The translations under genes and the position numbers were made by a program. From positions 38,758 through 102,757 of IMG/VR virus record IMGVR_UViG_3300031673_000006: a stretch of DNA of 64,000 bases. One strand, written 5' to 3'. Source of the DNA: a virus. The notes beneath the pieces were generated by a model. It did not search any database, was not told where the DNA came from, and was given only the letters and a program-made list of their open reading frames with translations. Each line of letters starts with the position of its first letter. Position 1 is the first letter of the stretch. Shown in pieces: positions 8,888-16,956 of the stretch.

Positions 8888-9886
8888 ATGCCCAGTCTCT
8901 CCCTACAGCAGACCAGAACGTACATCGACAGGCTCGGTGATCTCGAAAACGAGCTCACCCGATCCTGTCGTGTCGCAGAGGTCATGTCCAAAGGCGCCGA
9001 CAAAGATCAGGCGGCCGCGGGCGGTCGTCTGAAAGACGCCTGCGACTCGGCGCGGGAGCACCTCAAGTACGTCGCGGAGGCGAAGACACGCCTGCTCGAG
9101 TTCGATGGGTTCCTGCATGCGCAAAGCCAGACCATCCGTGAGTCGCTCGATCGACCACACATGGTCTCGTTCATGAACGAGGTGGGCTCCAAACTGGGGC
9201 GCTCCATGGAAAGTCACGTCGAAGCCATCGTCAGCGGTGCCATCGACGCCCTTCGCAGAGTCGCCGGCTCCATCAAGGACATGCGCGATGCGAAGGCTGG
9301 TACCGAGGGCGACGCGTCCGCCAAGGGGAGTGCCAAAGCACTCGACAAGATCTGTGACGCTGCTGAGAAGGCCATTCGAGAAGGGGTCAAGGAGCGCAAA
9401 GCTGCTCCGGCACCTGCTCCTGAGGTCGAAGTTGAAGTCGAAGTCGAACTCGACGAGGAGACCGAAAAAATGGCAGCACATGGTTACAACCTGACAGCAG
9501 GCCTTCCTCCCGAGTTCTTGGAGAATATCCAGAAGAAAAAGGATGAAGCCAAGGGCAAGAAGGACGACGACAAAGAGGACGAGAAAGACGCGGGCAAGAA
9601 AGCCTACGTCCAAGTCCAATACCTGACGGCGGGCCTTCCTCCTGAGTTCCTGGAGAACATCCAGAAGAAAAAGGACGAAGCCAAGGGCAAGAAGGACGAC
9701 GACAAAGAGGACGAGAAAGACGCGGGCAAGAAAGCCCACGGCTACACCCTCACCGCCGACTCCTTGACCCCCGGCAATGAATCCAAAGGCCCCAAGGACG
9801 AGGGCGAAGAAGACGAGGGTTGGGTTCCGGGTCATCGCACCGATGGCAAGGACAAGAAGGCCCACGGCTACACGCTTACTGCGTAG
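8888..9886 (+). CDS. Putative virion protein with internal duplication and HGY(T/N)LTA motifs
   Basis: 332 residues from the ATG at 8888. An in-frame ATG at 8876 would add four residues. The second is preferred because the sequence before it (TGGGACGCCTC) nearly matches that before the unambiguous start at 40648. The N-terminal 170 residues look like long helices. A run of Glu/Val (VEVEVEVEVELDEE) leads to a lysine/acid-rich tail holding two near-identical copies of a 38-residue block that starts LTAGLPPEFLENIQKKK. HGYNLTA or HGYTLTA occurs three times and a variant (VQYLTA) once, at block boundaries and the C-terminus. The highly charged tail fits a scaffold-like or protease-processed head protein. 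Family unknown. Confidence 0.75.
   Translation: MPSLSLQQTRTYIDRLGDLENELTRSCRVAEVMSKGADKDQAAAGGRLKDACDSAREHLKYVAEAKTRLLEFDGFLHAQSQTIRESLDRPHMVSFMNEVGSKLGRSMESHVEAIVSGAIDALRRVAGSIKDMRDAKAGTEGDASAKGSAKALDKICDAAEKAIREGVKERKAAPAPAPEVEVEVEVELDEETEKMAAHGYNLTAGLPPEFLENIQKKKDEAKGKKDDDKEDEKDAGKKAYVQVQYLTAGLPPEFLENIQKKKDEAKGKKDDDKEDEKDAGKKAHGYTLTADSLTPGNESKGPKDEGEEDEGWVPGHRTDGKDKKAHGYTLTA
9491..9736 (+). repeat. Two-copy tandem repeat, period 132 bp, 114-bp units
   Basis: Units 9491-9604 and 9623-9736 differ at only a few, mostly synonymous, positions and encode the same LTAGLPPEF...GKK block. The near identity at DNA level implies a recent duplication inside the gene. Confidence 0.9.
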
Positions 9887-9896
9887 GAGGATCTTG

Positions 9897-10520
9897 ATGG
9901 AGCGACGAGCAGACGAAGGTAACTGGCAAGCCCGTGGACAAGAGTTCCGCGTGGGTCAGACCGTGCAGCTCGTCAACGGGGGCGAGACGGATGTGGGGCG
10001 CGTCGTTGCGGTCTGGCCGGGCATCGGCATGTGTGACGTGCAGTTCCCACACACGAGCTACCGCTTCCCCGTCGAAGACCTCCAGATCATCAATCAAGGG
10101 GACGACCCCTTCATCGCTCCCATGCACGAGGACGTTCCGGGTGGCCCCGGCTCCGAAGGCGACGTGTCCGAAGGCGCTCCTGCCACCAACGTCATCGAGG
10201 GCGAAGTGCCCCGCATCGAACTCGTCCACGAGGTCGGCAAGACCGCCGAGGAAATGACGAGCCGCGTTGCTCAAGCTTTTGTGAAGAAGTCGCTCTACTG
10301 GCACGCCACCGATCGCAAATATCGGGTGAGCCGTGAAGAGCACGCGAACGGTCACTACAAGTGCCCGGCCAAGTCCTGCACAGGCCACCTGCGTCGCGCG
10401 AACTACAAGATGGAGGACGGCCGCATGGTCAAACTCCACGCCTGCCCCGAGTGCCTGTTCATGATCCGAGCTTCGGACATCATGGACGACCATTGCGCTT
10501 CGTCGAAGGGAGCTGCCTGA
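9897..10520 (+). CDS. Zinc-ribbon head-module protein
   Basis: 207 residues. The ATG at 9897 is chosen because AGGAGG sits 6 nt upstream; the frame stays open further left but overlaps the previous gene. Residues 15-65 form a probable SH3-like barrel (VGQTVQLVNGG...VGRVVAVWPG). The C-terminal third has a two-CxxC-like zinc site (YKCPAKSC and HACPEC) around a basic segment. An RVAQAF segment (near residue 122) resembles the RVA motifs of the polyvalent proteins. It lies one base upstream of the prohead protease gene and is presumably co-translated. Exact role unknown; a head-assembly or processing partner is an inference from position. Confidence 0.75.
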   Translation: MERRADEGNWQARGQEFRVGQTVQLVNGGETDVGRVVAVWPGIGMCDVQFPHTSYRFPVEDLQIINQGDDPFIAPMHEDVPGGPGSEGDVSEGAPATNVIEGEVPRIELVHEVGKTAEEMTSRVAQAFVKKSLYWHATDRKYRVSREEHANGHYKCPAKSCTGHLRRANYKMEDGRMVKLHACPECLFMIRASDIMDDHCASSKGAA

Positions 10521-10521
10521 T

Positions 10522-12030
10522 ATGGCGTTCTCTAAGACCGCTCGAGCAGACGTGACGCAGCCTTCGTGGTCGATGGACCATTGGGGCAACTTCGTGCAGC
10601 AAGCGCGTGGGCGCGTTCGTACTGCTTCAGGTTCCCCGAACCTGGTGTCCCAGGCATCGGAGATCCTCCAAGAGAACTTCTCTCCCGAGAAGTACCTCCT
10701 GACGCACGCGACCATCGTGGCGTCGGTGGATACCGATGACGTGCAGAACGTCAAGCTCGGGAACATCAACGAGCTCGGTCGCAAGGTGAATCGCCGGTGG
10801 GCGAACTACCGCATCAAGCCGGGCTGCGACATCTACATCAACAACAACCACGACGCGTGGGACCGACCGGTGCTCCTCAAGAGCTACCGAACCTTCGTCG
10901 GCGCCCACAACTTCGTGGAGCACGTTCAGATCGAGGACCAGTCGAAGGGCCGCATCATCGATGCTGCTGCCCGCGACATCGGCGACTCGGTCTACGTGGA
11001 CATCCTCATCGCGACCAACCGCCGTCACTCGAGCCTGATTCGGGACATCGAAGCTGGCCGCATGAACACGATGAGCATGGGCTGCTCCGTCACGGAAACG
11101 ATCTGCACGAAGTGCGGGAACGTGGCCGCCGACGAGACGGAGATGTGCGAGCACGTCAAGTACGCCAAGGGGCAGTACGAGTACGACTCGTTGGGACGCA
11201 AGTACCGAGTGGCCGAACTCTGCGGCCATAGTGACATCGACCCCACAGGCGGCGTGACGTTCATCGAAGCGTCATGGGTCGCGGTCCCTGCTTTCCAGGG
11301 TGCCGTGATGCGCAACATCCTTGCGCCAGGCTCCATCAACTTGGATACGCGGAGTCAGATGCAGAAGGTGCTCTCAGAGCCCCCTTCGCAGTGGACTGCC
11401 GACGATGATCAAATGGCCAAGGCCGCTCGCACACTCGAAGTGACGTTCGATGAGAACTCCCTCGATGCTGTGCAGCTCGCCGAGCGCCGTCGCCTCCAGC
11501 GTATTGCTGAGATGCCCGCCATGCCTGAGATGCCCCCAATGGGTGCTCCGGGCGAAGGTGGCGCACCAGGCGGTGAAGAAGCTGACCCGATGAAGGATCT
11601 CGAGGACGAGATCGAGAAGTACGTCCTCGACAAGATCAAGAAGAAGATTCGGGACAAGATGGTTTCGGAGGAGGACGAGGACCAGGTTTCCGAAGAGGAA
11701 CTTGCCACGTCGTCCAACGAGAACATCAACCACCAAGCAGCCAAAGTCGCTGCACTGACGAACGGTACGAAGACCCTTCTTCGCATCGCTCGCTCTGACG
11801 TGGAGTTGCTCGACGGGATGGCCCGTCTCCAGCAAAGCCACGGCATCAAAGTTTCGAGAGAACTGTACAGGACCGCCCTCCGGGTCGGGTCTACCGACGG
11901 GCACCCCTCTCTCGAAAAGTACCTCGTGCAATGTGCCGAGGTGCTTGGTCACAACCCAAACACGGGAGAATCCAAGACCTTGGTGCGTCTTGGGCGAATC
12001 CTTTCAATGCGAAAGAAGACCCGGTTCTAG
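10522..12030 (+). CDS. Prohead maturation protease fused to scaffold-like tail
   Basis: 502 residues. The N-terminal 290 residues match the head-maturation protease pattern of large phages: the NNNHDAWDRPVLLKSY segment, FVEH with a probable catalytic His near 133, the SMGCSV segment with a probable Ser near 183, an inserted Cys cluster (CTKCGNVA...CEH), and EASWVAVPA. The C-terminal part is Pro/Gly then strongly acidic and helical, ending in a helical basic tail, as in protease-scaffold fusions. It would cleave scaffold and propeptides in the prohead. The start is 1 nt after the previous stop. A further acidic protein and the capsid gene follow downstream. The protease call is strong; the exact catalytic residues are by pattern only. 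Confidence 0.85.
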   Translation: MAFSKTARADVTQPSWSMDHWGNFVQQARGRVRTASGSPNLVSQASEILQENFSPEKYLLTHATIVASVDTDDVQNVKLGNINELGRKVNRRWANYRIKPGCDIYINNNHDAWDRPVLLKSYRTFVGAHNFVEHVQIEDQSKGRIIDAAARDIGDSVYVDILIATNRRHSSLIRDIEAGRMNTMSMGCSVTETICTKCGNVAADETEMCEHVKYAKGQYEYDSLGRKYRVAELCGHSDIDPTGGVTFIEASWVAVPAFQGAVMRNILAPGSINLDTRSQMQKVLSEPPSQWTADDDQMAKAARTLEVTFDENSLDAVQLAERRRLQRIAEMPAMPEMPPMGAPGEGGAPGGEEADPMKDLEDEIEKYVLDKIKKKIRDKMVSEEDEDQVSEEELATSSNENINHQAAKVAALTNGTKTLLRIARSDVELLDGMARLQQSHGIKVSRELYRTALRVGSTDGHPSLEKYLVQCAEVLGHNPNTGESKTLVRLGRILSMRKKTRF

Positions 12031-12061
12031 CCAGAACACCAAGTCTCAGGAGAAAAAAATC

Positions 12062-13507
12062 ATGGCACGTCAACGACTCACCCGTAAGCTGGCCGAGCAA
12101 AGCAAAAAGGCCTCCCCTCCCCCACAGATCCCCGCGGTCGATCGCACTGAGGGCCCGAGCAATCCGGCCTACTACCCCGATCCCGACGCGGACAAGTATC
12201 AGAACGGCGACACCAGCTCGTGGGCAGAAGATCCCCACAAGCCGATGGAGCCCGAGAGCCCGCCCCCGGCCATGCCCGGTAACCTGACCACGGAGAAGCT
12301 GGATCACCCCGGCACCTCCGAGTTCAGCAAGAAGCCCGAAACCCCGGAGCAAGCTGCTGCCGAAGGTGGCGGCGGTGGCAAGTCGGCGTCCCTCAAGGAG
12401 CTCGCCGAGCAGCGCGCTACCCTGTGCGTCCGTCTCGCTTCTGCAATGCTGCCCAAGTCCTCGGCCCTCGAGATCGAGGAGCGCGCTGTCAGGCTCATGG
12501 ACCTTGACGACGCAAAGCTCAAGGCCGCAATGGAGACCTTCAACGTCCTCGCCGGCGAAGAGCCCGACGAGTTCGAAGAGGGCGAAGAGTCCGAAGGGAC
12601 CAAGGAGTTCGACGAAGAGAAGGAAGGCGGCAAGAAGGCTGCTCACGAACTCACCGCGCACTCGGCACGCATCGCGAAGATTGAGGGTGCGCTTGGTCGC
12701 ATCGTCAAGGCCATGGGCCACTTCTTCGGGATGGAAGAGGGCGACGAGGGCATGAGCGACAAGGAGCTCATGGCCTACCTCATGGCCGAGGACATGGACG
12801 GCGACGGCGTCGACCAGAACGAGCCCGACTACGGCTACGGCGGTGGCGGCGAGAAGTCCTCCATGGAAGAGGAAGTGGAAGAGGAAGAGGCCATGCTTCG
12901 CGCCATGCTCGAGGAGATGGACGAGGAAATGGCTGTCATGGCTTCGGCCGCGACCGAGACCACCGAGCCTCTCGCCAAGGGTGCGGACATCCAATCGGGT
13001 GAGGGCGGCAACGTCAATCCCGATCCCGCTCCCCACACTCCCGTCGTCGCTCAGAGCGACGGTGCCGAGAAGAAGGCCAACGAGGACCCCACCGACAACG
13101 ACATCGAGATCAGCGCCTCTGGTGCTGACCCGATGGGTCTGATGGACCTCACCGCTTCGGCCGACGACGAGCTGCTTGCTCTCTACGCCGATCTCGACCT
13201 GCCCAAGACGGCCGGTGAGGAAATGGAAGAGGCCGAGGAAGCCCCGGTCGACGACGAAGCCGGAACCGATGAGAAGGCCGAAGAGGACGACATCGAGTTC
13301 GGTGCCGACGACGAGAAGAAGGGTGGCAAGAAGGCCGCACCCGTCAAGCAACGTCCGCAGCCCAAGGCGGCTTCGGCCGGCGCTCGCACGCTCGGCAATG
13401 TTGCCGGGATGCCCAAGGCTGCACACGACGAGATCGCCGAGCTCGGCAAGATCTGGGACACCGCTCCCGACGTTGCGTCTGTGTTCGGACTCCCCAGCGG
13501 AAGCTGA
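12062..13507 (+). CDS. Acidic scaffold-like head protein
   Basis: 481 residues. The ATG at 12062 follows AGGAGAAAAAAATC; the longer open frame overlaps the protease gene and is not used. The N-terminus has a Pro-rich, Tyr-containing segment (NPAYYPDPDADKYQN). A helical middle (residues about 105-165) includes a LASAML segment and RAVRLMDLDDAKLKAAMETF, followed by long Glu/Asp-rich stretches and a basic Ala-rich tail ending VFGLPSGS. Low complexity, extreme acidity and position between protease and capsid genes are typical of internal scaffold proteins. No homologous family is recognised, so the role is inferred from position. Confidence 0.75.
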   Translation: MARQRLTRKLAEQSKKASPPPQIPAVDRTEGPSNPAYYPDPDADKYQNGDTSSWAEDPHKPMEPESPPPAMPGNLTTEKLDHPGTSEFSKKPETPEQAAAEGGGGGKSASLKELAEQRATLCVRLASAMLPKSSALEIEERAVRLMDLDDAKLKAAMETFNVLAGEEPDEFEEGEESEGTKEFDEEKEGGKKAAHELTAHSARIAKIEGALGRIVKAMGHFFGMEEGDEGMSDKELMAYLMAEDMDGDGVDQNEPDYGYGGGGEKSSMEEEVEEEEAMLRAMLEEMDEEMAVMASAATETTEPLAKGADIQSGEGGNVNPDPAPHTPVVAQSDGAEKKANEDPTDNDIEISASGADPMGLMDLTASADDELLALYADLDLPKTAGEEMEEAEEAPVDDEAGTDEKAEEDDIEFGADDEKKGGKKAAPVKQRPQPKAASAGARTLGNVAGMPKAAHDEIAELGKIWDTAPDVASVFGLPSGS

Positions 13508-13521
13508 TCAGAGAGTTCTCC

Positions 13522-13564
13522 AGGTCGAAGGGGCTTTTAGTTTCCCTATAAGCCCTTTCGACCT
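13522..13564 (+). terminator. 15-bp hairpin between scaffold and capsid transcription units
   Basis: Arms 13522-13536 and 13550-13564 pair over 15 positions with one mismatch. The loop TTAGTTTCCCTAT contains a promoter-like CCCTATAAG word at its edge. It follows the stop codon by 14 nt. No U-tract is present. Confidence 0.55.
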
Positions 13565-13628
13565 CGGTAAAGCCCCTATCTGGGGACCATATATGTGAAT
13601 GACGAGGTTTCGGGTCGGTAGCGTGAAT

Positions 13629-13647
13629 TGATCTTATTCCGAGATCA
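13629..13647 (+). promoter_or_regulatory. Dyad TGATCT/AGATCA in the capsid operon leader
   Basis: TGATCT (13629-13634) and AGATCA (13642-13647) flank a 7-nt spacer about 50 nt before the decoration-protein start. It could be an operator or leader hairpin. The rest of 13565-13697 also holds CCCC/GGGG arms (around 13574-13586) and a good ribosome binding site (AGGAG at 13683). Confidence 0.3.
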
Positions 13648-13697
13648 GCCGACACGAACCCCATCACACTCAGCCAGTAAACAAGGAGCACAGCGAT

Positions 13698-14357
13698 ATG
13701 CCAATGCTTGGACAGGCGAGTGGCGGGTTCACGGAGAGCTCTGCAGCCCTACGGCTTTTGCACGTAGGAATTAGGAACGCAACGGGCGTTCTGACCGCAG
13801 ATGGCTTCACCCAGACCAACCCTCCCATCGTCACTACAGCGGGCACGATTTCCACTCAGACCAACACCGGCGTTGCCGGCGTCCTGAGCGGTTCCGTGGC
13901 CTTCACCCGACCCGATCAAGGGTCGAACTTCATCGGAGGTCCGGTTGAACCCGGCGCCCCCGACAACATTCTCATCCGCCCCCTCGGCGTGTTCGTGAAC
14001 ACGGCCGTCGGCAATGCGTTTGAGAACCAACCCGGACCTGCATCCGGCAAGAACACCTACGTGTCTGCACAAGGAACCTACGGGAACCAACTGTTCGAGA
14101 CGCAGGCCCTTGCCACGGTCGGTGCCGTCACCGTCGGTGACGACCTGATCTACCAGGCCGGCCAAGAGCTCGTCGCTTCTCGCAACGGGTACCTCATGAT
14201 GCGCGTCACCACGCAGACTGGTGCGGCGATTTCCCTGGACGTGGCTTCCACCACTTCCGAGGTCGCCAACGGCAATACTGCCTCAACCCTGCTGGGCGTC
14301 CTCAAGATGCCGCCCGACAGCGAGCAATTCGAGCTCGTCTACGACCAGCGCGTCTAG
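13698..14357 (+). CDS. Putative capsid decoration or head-fibre protein
   Basis: 219 residues, preceded by AAGGAG. The composition is rich in Gly, Thr, Val and Ala with predicted beta structure throughout and no charged low-complexity regions, unlike the genes upstream. The segments GAVTVGDDLIYQAGQELVAS and NGYLMMRVTTQTGAAISLDV read like a beta-barrel decoration domain, although no named family is certain. It sits 15 nt upstream of the major capsid gene in the same operon, the usual place of decoration genes. No signal peptide or membrane segment. Confidence 0.7.
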   Translation: MPMLGQASGGFTESSAALRLLHVGIRNATGVLTADGFTQTNPPIVTTAGTISTQTNTGVAGVLSGSVAFTRPDQGSNFIGGPVEPGAPDNILIRPLGVFVNTAVGNAFENQPGPASGKNTYVSAQGTYGNQLFETQALATVGAVTVGDDLIYQAGQELVASRNGYLMMRVTTQTGAAISLDVASTTSEVANGNTASTLLGVLKMPPDSEQFELVYDQRV

Positions 14358-14372
14358 GAAAGGAGAGAGAAA

Positions 14373-15248
14373 ATGACCGGTGTATCCAACGCTGTGAAGC
14401 AAAAACTCATCTCCGAGTACATCAAGACCCCCGCGGGTCGTGCCAAGCTCGCTGCCTCTCTGACGCAGCCGCTCCGTACTCGGCGAGACTACACCTCGGT
14501 AGGCCGCAAGACCTTTTTGGTCGAGCAGCTCCCCGATGGTGCCCTGCCCATCTACGACAAAGACCCGGACGTGACAGCGTACGTGGTCGGCGAGGAAGGC
14601 GAGAACATCATCGCCGTCACCAAGCCACGTCGTGTGATTTTTCCGTTGTTCGAGATCGCCTCGAACCCGGAGATTCCACTCACCCAAATCAAGGAGCGTC
14701 GTTTCGATCTGATCGAGCGTGCTCAGGATCTTGCGCGTGCGCAGATCCAGGCTGCCGAAGACGAGCGCGTCTTCGCTGTCCTTGATGCCATCGCCACCAA
14801 CGGGTTCGACTCGATCCCCGGTGGTACCAACCCCGACATTCCAGTGGTCGCTCCGATCTCTGGTGCGGTGCTGGCCGACGCCTTCGCTCTCATCGAGCGC
14901 CACGACCTCCGGGTCGCGCGCGTGTACATGAACGCGCGGGACTACGCCGACATCAGGAAGTTTGGCCGCGATATTCTCGACATCGAGAGTCAGGCCACGC
15001 TGCTCAAGACCGGCCTCCAGGCTACCCTTTGGGGTGCCCAGGTCATCACGAGTCGCATCGTTCCTGCTGGCACCGTCTATGTATGTTGCGAACCTGAAAT
15101 GTTCGGTAGGATTCCGGTCCGCACCGAGCTGACCGTCCTCTCTGCGGACGATCCCAAGGCTCGGACCATTGGCTTCAGTGTGTTCGAAAACTTGGGTATT
15201 GGTGCGTATAACCCGCGTGGGTTGACTCGCCTCACCGTGACCCGCTAG
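14373..15248 (+). CDS. Major capsid protein (HK97-type fold)
   Basis: 291 residues with a strong ribosome binding site (AAGGAGAGAG). The pattern is that of short HK97-fold capsid proteins: a helical N-arm, RRDYTSVGRKTFLVEQL, a YVVGEEG E-loop-like strand, FEIASNPEIPLTQIKERR, a long spine helix (FDLIERAQDLARAQIQAAED), a P-domain region and the closing TELTVLSAD...GFSVFENLGIGAYNPRG. There is no obvious N-terminal delta domain, so scaffolding probably depends on the separate acidic proteins upstream. It is the last gene before a strong terminator. The fold call is by sequence pattern and operon position. Confidence 0.85.
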   Translation: MTGVSNAVKQKLISEYIKTPAGRAKLAASLTQPLRTRRDYTSVGRKTFLVEQLPDGALPIYDKDPDVTAYVVGEEGENIIAVTKPRRVIFPLFEIASNPEIPLTQIKERRFDLIERAQDLARAQIQAAEDERVFAVLDAIATNGFDSIPGGTNPDIPVVAPISGAVLADAFALIERHDLRVARVYMNARDYADIRKFGRDILDIESQATLLKTGLQATLWGAQVITSRIVPAGTVYVCCEPEMFGRIPVRTELTVLSADDPKARTIGFSVFENLGIGAYNPRGLTRLTVTR

Positions 15249-15270
15249 TAGCGGCAGAACGGCCAAACAA

Positions 15271-15306
15271 GGGAAGCCCTCACTCTTCGGAGTGGGGGCT
15301 TTTCCT
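15271..15306 (+). terminator. Intrinsic terminator of the capsid operon (UUCG tetraloop)
   Basis: AAGCCCTCACTC (15274-15285) pairs with GAGTGGGGGCTT (15290-15301) around a C(UUCG)G tetraloop, with one G-U wobble, and is followed by TTTCCTTT. This is the clearest rho-independent terminator in the window. Confidence 0.85.
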
Positions 15307-15351
15307 TTGGTTGCGGAGCATACTGGAGCGTAGTAAAAGACCTTAGTACCT

Positions 15352-16326
15352 ATGCGTGCCATCCCGTGTCCCATCACCAAAGCCGAACTCGAGCAGCTCT
15401 ATCTCGGCGAGAAACTCACCGACGACGAGGTCGCAGTCCGTATCGGCAAGGAGGCGACAGCCAAGCGTGTGCGCTCATGGAGGAAGCGTCTGGGCATTCG
15501 CACGCTCCAGCGGTGGGAACGGTACGACGTGCCTCCGATCGAGGGGCGTCTCAAGTCGCTGCTCGTGGGATCGATGCTCGGTGACGGGAGGCTCGTCCAC
15601 AGGACGCACGCGACCCACTACACGGAGAACCACGAGGACGACCAGAAACCCTATCTTGAGTGGAAAATGGCTCAGTGGGGCTCCTGGGTCCGCGTGGAGC
15701 CCAAGCACGTAGACAAGACGAAGGACGGCAAGACATACCGGTCTTGGCGGTTCCACACGGTCGCCCATGAGGCCCTGAACGACTGGCAAGCGTTGTTCTA
15801 CGAGAACCGTGATCGAGGGTGGAAGATCCTTGTGCCCGAACTCGTGGATCACGTCGATGAATTCGCGCTCGCCATCTGGTACCTCGATGACGGCTACGCG
15901 GGGTGGTGGCCCGAGTACCTTTTCGGTTCGACAGCCGAGAGCCGCAAAGTGGCATGGGCGATCTTTGAGAAGTTCGGGCTCAAACCTCGGTGGCAATTCG
16001 TCAAAGAGATGGAGGGACGTGAAACTGGCAAGTTCCACATGGAGCGCGAGGACACAGCCGAGCGTTTTCTTGAGATCGTGCGCCCGCACGTCCCGGCCTG
16101 CATGGCCTACAAGGTCAAGAGCTTCGGTTACAACAGCGGGCGCAACAACATCATCAAGGGCAAGCTCGACCCCGAGGTCTTGCGCGAGCTGGCGGCCGAG
16201 GGGATTCCGATCCGACGCATGGCCAAGTTGTTCGGGGTCGGGGGCGCGACCATCGACCGACATCTCAAGAAGCATGGCATCGAGCACGCGAGAACCAAAG
16301 GGAACCCGCGCCACAGGACCCCATGA
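15352..16326 (+). CDS. LAGLIDADG homing endonuclease with flanking HTH modules
   Basis: 324 residues. Two LAGLIDADG-like helices are visible, LLVGSMLGDGRL (about 66-77) and FALAIWYLDDGYAG (about 171-184), each with the acidic residue near the end that binds the catalytic metal. An N-terminal helix-turn-helix-like segment (LTDDEVAVRIG) and a C-terminal one (IPIRRMAKLFGVGGATIDRHL) probably help bind the target. The gene sits just after the capsid terminator, in intergenic DNA, as free-standing homing endonucleases often do. Its last codons (encoding ARTKGNPRHR) lie in a 30-bp direct repeat that recurs at 23876. The stop overlaps the next start (ATGA). Confidence 0.88.
   Translation: MRAIPCPITKAELEQLYLGEKLTDDEVAVRIGKEATAKRVRSWRKRLGIRTLQRWERYDVPPIEGRLKSLLVGSMLGDGRLVHRTHATHYTENHEDDQKPYLEWKMAQWGSWVRVEPKHVDKTKDGKTYRSWRFHTVAHEALNDWQALFYENRDRGWKILVPELVDHVDEFALAIWYLDDGYAGWWPEYLFGSTAESRKVAWAIFEKFGLKPRWQFVKEMEGRETGKFHMEREDTAERFLEIVRPHVPACMAYKVKSFGYNSGRNNIIKGKLDPEVLRELAAEGIPIRRMAKLFGVGGATIDRHLKKHGIEHARTKGNPRHRTP
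16288..16317 (+). repeat. Direct repeat A, left copy
   Basis: This 30-bp segment at the 3' end of the LAGLIDADG gene matches 23876-23905 at 27 of 30 positions. Together the copies bracket the repeat-protein/helicase island. Confidence 0.85.
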
Positions 16327-16814
16327 GCAACAAAGACTTCCCACTGTTTCCGGTCCCGGATGAGGGGCTGCCTTTGTTCGACGGGGTTGAGTACCGGCTG
16401 GATGGTCTGGAGCGGGAAGTTCGTGAAATTCTGTGGTCTCTTGCGGACCGTCTTGGTGAGTTGAAAGAGTGGGCCTGGCTGGTGGGCGGCACGCTGGAGA
16501 AGGGAGGTCTGCGAACGATTGTGCGGATGGCCGCTGTGGAGCTGAACCGTTGTGGGGTCCTTGCGGATGGGGTGTCCCCTGTAGACCTTCAAGAGGACAT
16601 GGTGACGTGTTTCGTGCCGGAGGACTGCGCAGGGTTGTGGCGTAAGACGGTGGTGTGGCATGCCGTGGTGGTGGCGGTCACGACGTTGTCGGAGAAGGGG
16701 TCGAATCCAGTTTCCGATCGTCTTTGGTCACAGATTCGGCCTCGGCTGTTTGAAGCCTGGACCGAGCTTGCCGACAAGTTAGGCGTTGATGCGCCGGTTC
16801 TGGATGTGTGGTGA
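16323..16814 (+). CDS. Uncharacterised island protein
   Basis: 163 residues, starting with an ATGA overlap with the homing endonuclease stop, so probably co-translated. The protein looks soluble and helical, with conserved-looking Trp and Cys residues (ELKEWAWLVGG, CFVPEDCAGLW) and no recognisable family. A region with local similarity to sequence after the far direct repeat follows it (16829-16860 versus 23925-23953), so the gene may have been inserted between two formerly adjacent segments. It could be an accessory or immunity-type gene of the island; nothing in the sequence proves a function. Confidence 0.6.
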   Translation: MSNKDFPLFPVPDEGLPLFDGVEYRLDGLEREVREILWSLADRLGELKEWAWLVGGTLEKGGLRTIVRMAAVELNRCGVLADGVSPVDLQEDMVTCFVPEDCAGLWRKTVVWHAVVVAVTTLSEKGSNPVSDRLWSQIRPRLFEAWTELADKLGVDAPVLDVW

Positions 16815-16828
16815 GGGATCATCAGCGG

Positions 16829-16860
16829 GAGCCTGTCCTGGTGTTCCGCAAGCCGTAGGG
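16829..16860 (+). repeat. Direct repeat B, left copy
   Basis: GAGCCTGTCCTGGTGTTCCG and the following CAAGCCG resemble 23925-23953. Both copies read EP(V/I)L(V/I)FRKP and then a stop in one frame. They lie outside the A repeats in the same order and support an island-edge duplication. Confidence 0.5.
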
Positions 16861-16895
16861 GCGCCCTCCGCAGGAGAAGGGGTAGAAGGAGAGAC

Positions 16896-16922
16896 ATGGG
16901 CGTCCGCGACGAAACGACTTGA
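16896..16922 (+). CDS. Possible 8-codon leader peptide
   Basis: An ATG at 16896, preceded by GGTAGAAGGAGAGAC (a promoter-like box overlapping a Shine-Dalgarno sequence), opens MGVRDETT followed by TGA. Its last bases overlap the -35 of the promoter at 16919. It may be a leader peptide or chance. Confidence 0.25.
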   Translation: MGVRDETT

Positions 16923-16947
16923 CTTTTGTTCTGCGTTCTCCTAGAAC
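16919..16947 (+). promoter_or_regulatory. Sigma70-like promoter of the repeat/helicase operon
   Basis: TTGACT (16919-16924), a 17-nt spacer and TAGAAC (16942-16947) form a near-consensus promoter. Transcription would start about 16953-16955, leaving almost no 5' UTR before the ATG at 16957. Confidence 0.6.
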
Positions 16948-16956
16948 GGGAGAGAC

